Made by a program: the position numbers and the translations under genes
Part shown: positions 34,592 through 42,194 of the stretch, piece by piece
How positions within the stretch are numbered: the first letter of the stretch is position 1
Layout: each line of letters opens with the position of its first letter
Assembly (NCBI RefSeq): GCF_021044625.1
Contig: NZ_CP087999.1
Location: 1,939,001 to 2,003,000 of the forward strand
DNA from: Geomonas sp. RF6
Lineage (GTDB): Bacteria > Desulfobacterota > Desulfuromonadia > Geobacterales > Geobacteraceae
Direction: 5' to 3'
Length of the DNA: 64,000 bases
Notes under the pieces: model-generated
Seen by the model: only the letters and a program-made list of their open reading frames with translations
The model's database searches: none
What the model was told of the DNA's origin: nothing

Positions 34592-36364
34592 CTACTGCTT
34601 GAACTGCAGCTGGTACAGCCGGTAATACAGCCCCTTTTGGGCCATCAGCTCTGCGTGGTTCCCTTCTTCCGCCTTCTCGCCGCGATGAATGACCACTATG
34701 CGGTTGGCATCGCGGATGGTGGAGAGGCGATGGGCCACGACGAGGGTGGTGCGCCCCGCCATCAGCCCTTCCAGCCCATGCTGGATCAGCCGCTCGCTCG
34801 AGCTGTCCACGCTGGCGGTAGCCTCGTCGAGCACCAGTATCTCCGGATCGAAGGCCACGGCACGAGCAAATGAAATAAGCTGCCGCTCCCCGGCCGAAAA
34901 GTTCACACCCCTTTCGCGCACCTCTTCATCGAAGCCGTGCGGAAGCTGCTTGATGAACCTATCTGCGCCGACGATGGCCGCGGCCTGCTCTACCCGGGCA
35001 AGGGCGTCGGGATCGCCGAGCGAGATATTATAGGCGATGGTCCCGGTAAAGAGATATGGATCCTGAAGTACGACGCCGATGCGGCTGCGCAGCGCAGTGA
35101 GCTCCATCTGCCGGACATCGACTCCGTCGATGGTGATGGCGCCGCGATTCACCTCGTAGAGGCGGGAGAGAAGCCGCGTCACCGTCGTCTTCCCACCGCC
35201 GGTCTCGCCGACGAGAGCGACCTTTTCACCGCGCCCCACTTCCAGAGAGAAACCTTTCAGGACGTACTGCTCGTCGTTGTAGGCAAACCACACGTCGCTG
35301 AAGGAGATGTGCTTGAGTGGCGCCTGCGGCTGGACCGGGTTTGCGGGCTGCGGCGGCGGGCTCTCCTCGCGGTCGAGGAGCGCGAAGATCCGCTCCAGCG
35401 CGGCCATCGCCCCCTGCATGACGGAGTACTTCGCCGAGAGGTCCCTGATGGGGGCGAAGAATCTCTCGATGTACTGGATGAACGCGACTAGCGCGCCGAA
35501 AGTCAGGGTTCCCCTGACGATCTCGCCCCCCCCGTACCAGATGATGAGTGCGACGGCGATGGAGGAGAGAGTTTCCACTACGGCAAAGAGGGCGGCGTCC
35601 CAGGTGATGACCGGGATGTTGGCGTCCATGTATTCCGAGTTGAGCCGGGTGAATTCCTGCGCTTCCGCCTTCTCTTTGTTGAAGAGTTGCACGACCGCCA
35701 TCCCCCCGAGACTCTCGGCGAGAAAAGAGCTGAGGTTGCCGAGGCGGGATCGGACCTGGCGGAACGCGGCGCGCATCCATTTGCGGAAGGCGAAGGCGAC
35801 CCAGATCAGAAAGGGGAGAACCGTGAAGGTGACGAGCGAGAGCCGCACGTTCATCCAGAGCATGACGCCGACGATGCCGGCGAGCACCATGAGGTCCCCG
35901 AGCACCGTGACAACGCCGGCGGCGAACATCTCACCGAGGACCTCGACGTCGCTGGTGAGGCGGGAGACCAGGTTTCCCACCGGGGTGCGGTCGAAGAAGC
36001 GGGCCGGGAGGTGCTGCAGGTGGGTGAAGAGCTCCACCCTCAGGTCGTACATCACCTTCTGGCCGACATACTGGAGGATGTACACTTCCCCGAAGGTGAA
36101 AAGGGAGTCGGCGAGGATGACCCCCAGGTATCCCGCAGCGAGCTCCGGCAGCCCCTCGAGGCGGCCGGTGACGATGTGGTTGTCGATGGCAAGCTTCAGG
36201 ATGTATGGCTGCGCCAGCTTGCTTGCCGCCATGATGGGGAGCATGAAAAAGGCGGCGAGCATGAGCCGGGCATACGGACGCACGTAGCGCACAAAGCGCT
36301 TCATGAGCCTGCGGTCGTAGACCTTCCCGACTATTTCGTCTTCGTATAGCCCGCCAAAATGCAT
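34592..36364 (-). CDS. ABC exporter half-transporter, consensus ATPase site
   Basis: 590 aa: an N-terminal six-helix exporter domain (residues 20-320) and an ATPase domain. Walker A is GETGGGKTTVTRLL, the signature reads FSAGERQLISFARA, and Walker B plus catalytic Glu read ILVLDEATASVD. ATG 36364 follows AAGGA. It lies next to a second half-transporter (36511-38220) whose catalytic Glu is replaced, so the two probably form an asymmetric heterodimer. Possible substrates include lipids, peptides and drugs. Confidence 0.93.
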   Translation of the reverse strand: MHFGGLYEDEIVGKVYDRRLMKRFVRYVRPYARLMLAAFFMLPIMAASKLAQPYILKLAIDNHIVTGRLEGLPELAAGYLGVILADSLFTFGEVYILQYVGQKVMYDLRVELFTHLQHLPARFFDRTPVGNLVSRLTSDVEVLGEMFAAGVVTVLGDLMVLAGIVGVMLWMNVRLSLVTFTVLPFLIWVAFAFRKWMRAAFRQVRSRLGNLSSFLAESLGGMAVVQLFNKEKAEAQEFTRLNSEYMDANIPVITWDAALFAVVETLSSIAVALIIWYGGGEIVRGTLTFGALVAFIQYIERFFAPIRDLSAKYSVMQGAMAALERIFALLDREESPPPQPANPVQPQAPLKHISFSDVWFAYNDEQYVLKGFSLEVGRGEKVALVGETGGGKTTVTRLLSRLYEVNRGAITIDGVDVRQMELTALRSRIGVVLQDPYLFTGTIAYNISLGDPDALARVEQAAAIVGADRFIKQLPHGFDEEVRERGVNFSAGERQLISFARAVAFDPEILVLDEATASVDSSSERLIQHGLEGLMAGRTTLVVAHRLSTIRDANRIVVIHRGEKAEEGNHAELMAQKGLYYRLYQLQFKQ

Positions 36365-36393
36365 GCACTGTCCTTTACCAGGAGGTAGAAATG

Positions 36394-36488
36394 TAGGCCG
36401 GGATAAGCCGGAGGCGTTCCCGGCATCTCCGGCGGCATCACCGGGCTGCCACCTTTTTGCCGGAAACGCTTCGCTTATTCCGGCCTAC
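36394..36488. repeat. REP/BIME-like element (G-type left, A-type right)
   Basis: Left arm from 36394 has CCGGGATAAGCCGG and GCGTTCCCGGCA; right arm ending 36488 has GCCGGAAACGC and GCTTATTCCGGCCTACA. It lies between the two ABC exporter genes of one operon. Confidence 0.9.
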
Positions 36489-36510
36489 AGTTGTACATCG
36501 CCGGCCGCTC

Positions 36511-38220
36511 CTACAGCTTTTCTATTTCCGCTTTCAGCTGCTCCTCGCGGTAGATGTCGGCGTAGCGCCCGCCGAGCGCCACGAGCTCGTCGTGGCTCCC
36601 TTCTTCGACAATCTCACCTTCGTGCAGCACGATGATCCTGTCGCAGTCGCGCAGGGGGGAGAGGCGATGCGACACTATCAGCACCGTCCTGTCCTGGTAG
36701 TACGACCCGAGCGCCCGCAGGATCTCTTCCTCGGTGTCGGCATCGACCGCGGAGAGGGGATCGTCCAGTATCAGGACCGCGGGATCCTTGATCACCGCGC
36801 GGGCAATGGCCACACGCTGTTTTTGCCCTCCGGACAGCGCGACTCCCCGCTCCCCCACCATGGTGTCGAGACCTGCCGGGAATTTGGCGAGGTCGGGAGT
36901 GAGCCCCGCGATGCGAGCCGCACGCTCGATCTCCTCGCGCGTGGCATCCGGCTTTCCATAGCCGATGTTTTCGGCGATGGTGCGGGAGAAGAGAAAGCTT
37001 TCCTGCGGTACGAAACCGATGGCGTCGCGCAGAGTCTTCAGCGGGATTCGGTTCAGGTCGACGCCGTCGAGAAAGAGCGTACCGTCCGGTGAGGGAAAGA
37101 GCCGGGGGACGAGGCGCACCAGCGAGGACTTGCCGCTGCCGACTGCGCCGACTATGCCGAGGCGCGCCCCTCGCGGGACCTTCAGCGACACGCCGCGCAG
37201 GACCGCTGCCTCCTGGTACGAAAAGGAGAGGGCCCTGAACTCGATCTCTCCGGTGATCTTCTCCATCGGGACCGGGTCAATCGGCTCGTTGATGCGGGAA
37301 GACGCATCGAGGATTTCGTTGAGCCGCACCATCGATGCCGCGCCGCGCTGCATGAGGTTCAGGATCCAGCCAAATACTATAGTGGGCCACACCAGCATCG
37401 CCAGGTAGCCGTTGAAGGCGACGAAGCCGCCGAGGGTGAGCTCGCCGTTGATGACACGGGTCCCCCCGATGAAAAGTACGATAAGGGTGCCGAGCGCGCC
37501 GGTGGAGGCCATGATCGGGAGGAGCGCCCCGCGCAGGCGCGCGATGCCGAGGCTCGCCTCGAGGTACCCCTGCGATACCACGCTGAAGGAGGCGATCTCC
37601 CCTTCTTCCCGGCAATACGCCTTCACGACGGCGGCGGCAGAAACGTTTTCCTCTACCCTGCTGGTAAGCTGCGCCAGCGCTTCCTGTGTTCTCTTCGAAC
37701 GGCGGAACATGGAGGCGCTGATCCTCTTCACGAGGAGGATCATGACCGGGAAGGGGACGATGGCGCAGACGGTCAGAAAGGGGGAGATGCGCGTCATGAG
37801 GAAGATCGCGCAGGTATAGATGACGAAGGTGTTGATGAGGCTCAGGATGCCGAAGCCGACGAGCATCCGGACATTGGTGAGGTCGTTTGCAAGCCTGGAG
37901 AGGATGTCGCCGGTGCGCCAGCTGGAAAAGTAGAGACGGTCGAGGGTGAGAAGCTTCGCGTAGAGCTCCTCGCGCAGGAGGTACTCGATGCGCCGCCCCG
38001 CGTTCAGCATGGTGGTGCGGGAAAAGACGCGCACGACCCCCTGGACGATGGCGGTCCCTGCGATGATGGCTGCGAACTGGGCGGAGGAAAATGATCCCGG
38101 CGTGGGATGCTGGAGGTTCTCGATGGCGAGCTTCAAAAGCCACGGTATGGCGAGACCGCAAAGGTTTGTGCCGACAAGGAGGAAGGCACCGCCGATGTAG
38201 GCCCCCGAGCAGGTGCGCAT
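36511..38220 (-). CDS. ABC exporter half-transporter, degenerate ATPase site
   Basis: 569 aa from ATG 38220. A six-helix exporter domain is followed by an ATPase domain with Walker A GAVGSGKSSLVRL and signature ALSGGQKQRVAIARA. Walker B reads AVLILDDPLSAVD: the residue after the Walker B Asp is Asp, where active exporters have Glu. This asymmetry is typical of one partner in heterodimeric exporters (BmrCD or TM287/288 type). ATG 38220 has no clear ribosome-binding site; a good GAGGTG near 38258 sits just before an in-frame ATC at 38250, which would add ten residues. Confidence 0.9.
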   Translation of the reverse strand: MRTCSGAYIGGAFLLVGTNLCGLAIPWLLKLAIENLQHPTPGSFSSAQFAAIIAGTAIVQGVVRVFSRTTMLNAGRRIEYLLREELYAKLLTLDRLYFSSWRTGDILSRLANDLTNVRMLVGFGILSLINTFVIYTCAIFLMTRISPFLTVCAIVPFPVMILLVKRISASMFRRSKRTQEALAQLTSRVEENVSAAAVVKAYCREEGEIASFSVVSQGYLEASLGIARLRGALLPIMASTGALGTLIVLFIGGTRVINGELTLGGFVAFNGYLAMLVWPTIVFGWILNLMQRGAASMVRLNEILDASSRINEPIDPVPMEKITGEIEFRALSFSYQEAAVLRGVSLKVPRGARLGIVGAVGSGKSSLVRLVPRLFPSPDGTLFLDGVDLNRIPLKTLRDAIGFVPQESFLFSRTIAENIGYGKPDATREEIERAARIAGLTPDLAKFPAGLDTMVGERGVALSGGQKQRVAIARAVIKDPAVLILDDPLSAVDADTEEEILRALGSYYQDRTVLIVSHRLSPLRDCDRIIVLHEGEIVEEGSHDELVALGGRYADIYREEQLKAEIEKL

Positions 38221-38360
38221 GTAGCGGTATAGTCTGTTCAGTTCGGTGATAAGGCACCTCGCGAGCCGTAACGCTTCGGCATTATTAATCGATTTCGGCT
38301 CGGGTGTCAAACGCGCAACAATTAAAAGCCGGGCGCGGGACCAATGTGCTTGAGCTGTAC

Positions 38361-38471
38361 TGTAGGCCGGGATAAGCCGGCAGGCGTTCCCGGCATTCCC
38401 TTTGCGTTGCGGCAACGGAAGTGTACCTGCACCATCGAATGCCGGAAACGCTCCGCTTATTCCGGCCTACA
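38361..38471. repeat. REP/BIME-like element (G-type left, A-type right)
   Basis: Left arm starts TGTAGGCCGGGATAAGCCGG at 38361; right arm ends GCTTATTCCGGCCTACA at 38471. The linker of about 45 bp is one of the longest in the family. It lies upstream of both divergent neighbours. Confidence 0.9.
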
Positions 38472-38565
38472 TTGCATCATGGCGTCTGCCGTGAAAGAGG
38501 GATATGTACTCACTTATCAACCTTTCCCTTGACACAGAAGCTCATTATCGGCGAAGTTGCGCCTT

Positions 38566-39441
38566 ATGCCTTACCTTCTCCTTACACTGAGCGCCCTCAT
38601 CTGGTCCGGCAACTTTGTACTGAGTCGCGCTGTCACTGCGATGATACCTCCTGCCGCACTCGTCTTCTGGCGCTGGGTGGTGGCGCTGCTGGTCCTGGCG
38701 CCTGTTGTCCTGCCGCGGCTTCAGAAGCAGTGGCCGCTGGTGCGCGACAACATCAAACTGATCGCCGTCTGCGGGCTTTGCAGCGTCACCCTCTTCAACT
38801 TCCTCGTCTACACTGCGGTGCACTCCACTACCGCGATAAACGCGGCTCTGGTCAATTCTGCCATACCGGTCTTCATCATCATCTTTGCCCGCGCCTTCTA
38901 CGGCCAGCGCATCTCTCTGAGGCAGTATGCGGGCATCGCCCTCTCCCTCGCCGGCGTCGCCACCATCATCCTGCGCGGGGACCTGGGGAAGATCGCCACC
39001 CTTACCTTCAACAGGGGCGACCTCCTTGTCCTTCTCGCCTCCGTGACCTGGGCCTTCTACTCGGTCACGCTGCGCAAGTACCCCCAGGGGCTCGACCAGT
39101 TCGTCTTTCTCTTCGCCATCTCCCTTTGCGGCCTCCTTTTCCTTGTCCCCATCTACGGCGCAGAGCTCTGCACAGGCGCGCGGATGGAGCTTTCGGCGGC
39201 GACTCTTCTCAGCATAGGGTACGTGGGGATTTTCGCTTCGGTGGCTGCCTTTGGAGGGTGGAACTACGGCTTGCGGAAGGTGGGTCCACACCTGGGAGGG
39301 CAGTTCGTGCATCTCATGCCCGCCTTCAGCACGATACTCGCCGTACTCTTTCTCGGAGAACACCTGCGCCCATTCCACGTCGTGGGGATAGCGCTGATCT
39401 TTGCCGGCATTGCCTGTGCCACATTCAGGGCAAAACGCTGA
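38566..39441 (+). CDS. EamA/DMT-family membrane transporter
   Basis: About 292 aa with ten predicted helices in two EamA repeats (MPYLLLTLSALIWSGNFVLS start; second repeat begins near GDLLVLLASVTWAFYSVTLR). The family includes exporters of amino acids and metabolites; the substrate is unknown. ATG 38566 is preferred to TTG 38557 by similarity to family starts, since neither has a strong ribosome-binding site. Confidence 0.9.
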   Translation: MPYLLLTLSALIWSGNFVLSRAVTAMIPPAALVFWRWVVALLVLAPVVLPRLQKQWPLVRDNIKLIAVCGLCSVTLFNFLVYTAVHSTTAINAALVNSAIPVFIIIFARAFYGQRISLRQYAGIALSLAGVATIILRGDLGKIATLTFNRGDLLVLLASVTWAFYSVTLRKYPQGLDQFVFLFAISLCGLLFLVPIYGAELCTGARMELSAATLLSIGYVGIFASVAAFGGWNYGLRKVGPHLGGQFVHLMPAFSTILAVLFLGEHLRPFHVVGIALIFAGIACATFRAKR

Positions 39442-39480
39442 CAGAACCGGGCGGACGATAGAAAAGCCACCCCTTCCCTT

Positions 39481-39846
39481 TCATCTCGCCGAGAGGCTCA
39501 CCACCCACCAGAGTACCAGCGCGAATTCTGCTGCCGCGTCGAGCAGGTAGACGGGGGCAATGACCCGCTTTGCCACGTAGATGACATCGACTGCGGCAAG
39601 GGCGAGCGCGCTTCCTATCGCCAGAAGCACGATCGATCCTACGATCTCCGACTGGTACCCCGCCATGAAAAGCGCTGCCCCGATTGCTGTAATGACTGCA
39701 CCGACGGTCTTCACCAGCCACAGGTCACGCTTTGGCCCGGTCACCATCTGGAAGGTGCCTATGCTGAGGATCGGCCAGACGCCGGTCAGGAAGAAGTACG
39801 CCCCCTGAGCCTGCGCCACCACGTCCGCATTTCCGAAAAGCGTCAT
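39481..39846 (-). CDS. Small four-helix membrane protein, unknown function
   Basis: 121 aa with four hydrophobic segments (AYFFLTGVWPILSIG, VGAVITAIGAALFMAGY, VLLAIGSALALAAVDVIYVA, AAEFALVLWWVVSLS). ATG 39846 is chosen because GAGGCG lies upstream at good spacing; GTG 39855 would leave no room. It is the last of three closely spaced reverse-strand genes (39481-40697). Confidence 0.75.
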   Translation of the reverse strand: MTLFGNADVVAQAQGAYFFLTGVWPILSIGTFQMVTGPKRDLWLVKTVGAVITAIGAALFMAGYQSEIVGSIVLLAIGSALALAAVDVIYVAKRVIAPVYLLDAAAEFALVLWWVVSLSAR

Positions 39847-39869
39847 CGTTGTCACGCCTCATGCCAAAG

Positions 39870-40265
39870 CTATTTCGGCGTCACCGAGACCTTCAGCTGA
39901 TAGTTCTTCAGCGGAGCCATCTCTTTTTCCCAGGGGCGCCGGTACACCAGCGTCAGTGTCGCCTCTCCGGGGGCCACGGCCCGAAAGGTAAAGGTAAATA
40001 CTCCACCCGCCCCGATGCCGCTGCTGTCAGCGGTGAATTCCGGCTCCCCCTCCAGTGCCAGAATATCTTCCGCGCCGGGTGCGAGCTCCCAGGCGAAGCC
40101 GGTTGTGGCATTGCCTCGCAGGGCAATCTGGATGCACCCGCCCACCGCCATTGTGGTGCTCGACCCTGTAGTGTCTTCCGTCAGGAGCGCCGCATTTCCC
40201 TTGCACGGCAAAATGGTAAGAGCAAAGGCGCAAAAGTGCAGCAATCGCATTGCCAGGCTGTTCAT
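39870..40265 (-). CDS. Chagasin-like (I42) protease inhibitor, secreted
   Basis: 131 aa. A signal peptide (MRLLHFCAFALTILP) is followed by an immunoglobulin-like inhibitor domain with the three signature loops of the chagasin family: GNATTGFAWE (NxTTG loop), GAGGVFTFTFRAV, and the RPWE motif YRRPWEKE. Such proteins block papain-like cysteine proteases, and bacterial homologues are periplasmic or lipoproteins. The target is unknown. It lies 24 bp after the DUF2721 gene on the same strand. Confidence 0.85.
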   Translation of the reverse strand: MNSLAMRLLHFCAFALTILPCKGNAALLTEDTTGSSTTMAVGGCIQIALRGNATTGFAWELAPGAEDILALEGEPEFTADSSGIGAGGVFTFTFRAVAPGEATLTLVYRRPWEKEMAPLKNYQLKVSVTPK

Positions 40266-40289
40266 CGGCTCACCCTTTTCCTGCCGCGA

Positions 40290-40697
40290 CTATTCGCGGG
40301 TTCCCTTTTTCACCTCGAGGTCCTGCAACTGCAGGTTGAGGGCATTGACGGAAATCTGGATCTCCCGGACGGACAGGCCCAGCGCGATCATCATGAGTAT
40401 GAGGCAGACCGTGAAGATCAGCTTGCCGAGCCACAGGTTCCCGGCGAAGAGGACGAACATGCACAGAACGCATAAAAGGACGCTCGACGCGCCGCAAAGC
40501 TGCATGTTGCGGATCAGCATAAGTCGGTGTCGCAGGTTTCCTATCTGCGCCACGATCGTCTCGTCAGGATTGCGCTGGTAGCGCTCGTGCAGGCTCCTGA
40601 TGAGTGAAGCTATGGCCAGAAACCGGCTCGTGAAGGCAAGAAGCAGCAGGGTGATGGCCGGAAAAAGGAGCGCCGGTGTCGTCAGGTCTATTTCCAT
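40290..40697 (-). CDS. DUF2721-family membrane protein
   Basis: 135 aa. Start ATG 40697 has GGAGGCG upstream; a longer in-frame reading to 40835 has no such site. Three or so hydrophobic stretches (LLFPAITLLLLAFTSRFLAI, LCGASSVLLCVLCMFVLFAG, LIFTVCLILMMIALGLSV) and a C-terminal helix (EIQISVNALNLQLQDLE) match my memory of DUF2721. Function unknown. Confidence 0.8.
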   Translation of the reverse strand: MEIDLTTPALLFPAITLLLLAFTSRFLAIASLIRSLHERYQRNPDETIVAQIGNLRHRLMLIRNMQLCGASSVLLCVLCMFVLFAGNLWLGKLIFTVCLILMMIALGLSVREIQISVNALNLQLQDLEVKKGTRE

Positions 40698-40937
40698 CAA
40701 CGCCTCCGGTGCGGCAGCACTAACGAAATCTGGTGCGGCAAGTTGTTGCTGTGGCGTCGCTTTTCGGAAGTGGCCACTCCATCGCCAGCTCCCCCACAGA
40801 TAAATGATACTATCCTTATCAGTGGCTACAACCACTTTTCTCTCATTTCTTAAAACTTTTCTGTCATAGCCTGTACTTTCTCAGAGAAGTCTTAGCCTGT
40901 TGGACGTAATTTTCTGAGACTGAAGAAGAATTGAGCA

Positions 40938-41816
40938 TCATTTGCTGCCTGTTGCGGAAGGTATCTCAGAGAGCGATTTTAAAAAGAACTGCACCAGTCT
41001 TTTTCTATACGGCCAGTCCTCGCGAATGAAGGTCTCCAGATGCCCATTCTCTGTCACTGTCCAAAATTCCTTCGGCTCTTTTGCTCTCTCCAAAAGTCTC
41101 TTTCCCTGATTCAGAGAGACAACAGGATCGTTCGTCCCGTAAATGAGGAGCAACGGGACGGGAGAGATCCGATCCACTACTTGCTCCGCGCTGTAGCGGT
41201 CGCCAAGGAGGAGATAGGAGAGGGGCCACTTGAGAAGAGCGAGGACGGGGATCTCACCGATTTTCTCTCTGACGATGCTGCGATAGGACGAGAATGCCGA
41301 TTCTATGGCGACGGCGCGGACCCCTCTGAAACCGTTCGCCCCGAGAGCGGCGATGGCGTTTGAACCTCCCAGGCTCTGCCCGAGGACGAGGAGCCGGGAG
41401 GGGTCTATGTCCTTTCGTGTGGAGATGTAGGAGAGGGCGGCGACGCTGTCCTGGTAGACCCCTTCGCGATCCGGCGCCCCTGCGGAATATCCGTAGCCGC
41501 GGTAGTCGAAGGTGAAAACATTGAAGCCCTGCGCGGGGAGCCAGGCGACGAACGCGAAGTGGGAGCCCATGTTTTGGGCGTTGCCGTGAAAGTGGACGAC
41601 GGTGCCGTGGGCTTTTCCGAGTGCCGGGACGAACCAGCCGGAGAGCTCGGTACCGTCATGACTTCTGAAAGCTACCTCGTGGAAACGAAGCCCGTAATTT
41701 GCGGGTGTGCCGTAGGAGACGTTGTCGGGGTAGTAGAAAAGGTTTGAGACCCGGCCGGGCCAGAAGAGAAAGACTGTGGCGGAAAAGAGAACGGTGAGAA
41801 GAATGATCTTGAGCAT
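40938..41816 (-). CDS. Membrane-anchored alpha/beta hydrolase
   Basis: 292 aa. An N-terminal hydrophobic segment (LKIILLTVLFSATVFLFW) anchors or exports it. The oxyanion region HFHGNAQNMG and the nucleophile elbow LVLGQSLGGSNAI (GxSxxG) are clear; likely acid Asp in YGTNDPVVS and base His in ENGHLETF. ATG 41816 has GGAGGTGG upstream and is chosen over a start at 41909. Relatives are esterase-like proteins of the bem46 type; the substrate is unknown. Confidence 0.9.
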   Translation of the reverse strand: MLKIILLTVLFSATVFLFWPGRVSNLFYYPDNVSYGTPANYGLRFHEVAFRSHDGTELSGWFVPALGKAHGTVVHFHGNAQNMGSHFAFVAWLPAQGFNVFTFDYRGYGYSAGAPDREGVYQDSVAALSYISTRKDIDPSRLLVLGQSLGGSNAIAALGANGFRGVRAVAIESAFSSYRSIVREKIGEIPVLALLKWPLSYLLLGDRYSAEQVVDRISPVPLLLIYGTNDPVVSLNQGKRLLERAKEPKEFWTVTENGHLETFIREDWPYRKRLVQFFLKSLSEIPSATGSK

Positions 41817-41907
41817 TTTCTGCCACCTCCGGCGGCTCTGGCTCTCGGGTGCCTTACGAGTCAAACGTAGCAGGAAACAGGGGATGTGAAAGTCAAAGGC
41901 TCGTTTC

Positions 41908-42066
41908 ACCGCAAAGACGCAAAGAACGCAAAGAGAGGCAATAGCATTGGAACCTCTGTCTCCAGCTCAACGTGCGCCTTTTAAAAGCTCAGGAGCGCGA
42001 CGAGAAGTGAGGAACTTCAGGCAACAGGTTCCGCTTCTCTTTGCGCTCTTTGCGTCTTTGCGGTTC
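41908..42066. repeat. Long-range inverted repeat of a Gly/Ala/Asn-type purine motif
   Basis: CACCGCAAAGACGCAAAGAA then CGCAAAGAGAGGC (41907-41939) is repeated inverted at 42031-42065 (TTCTCTTTGCGCTCTTTGCG then TCTTTGCGG). The arms are about 95 bp apart in the 378-bp gap before the TPL-like gene. The rest of this gap shows no gene. Confidence 0.75.
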
Positions 42067-42194
42067 CTGCCTTTTTTTCTTTTTTCTAAAGGGTTTATCT
42101 CTCCTACACCCTCTTGCGCGACCGGTGCGCCGATGCAATATAGATACAGAGGCACCATGCATCTGTGCAACGGATGCCTACGGAGGACCGAAAT

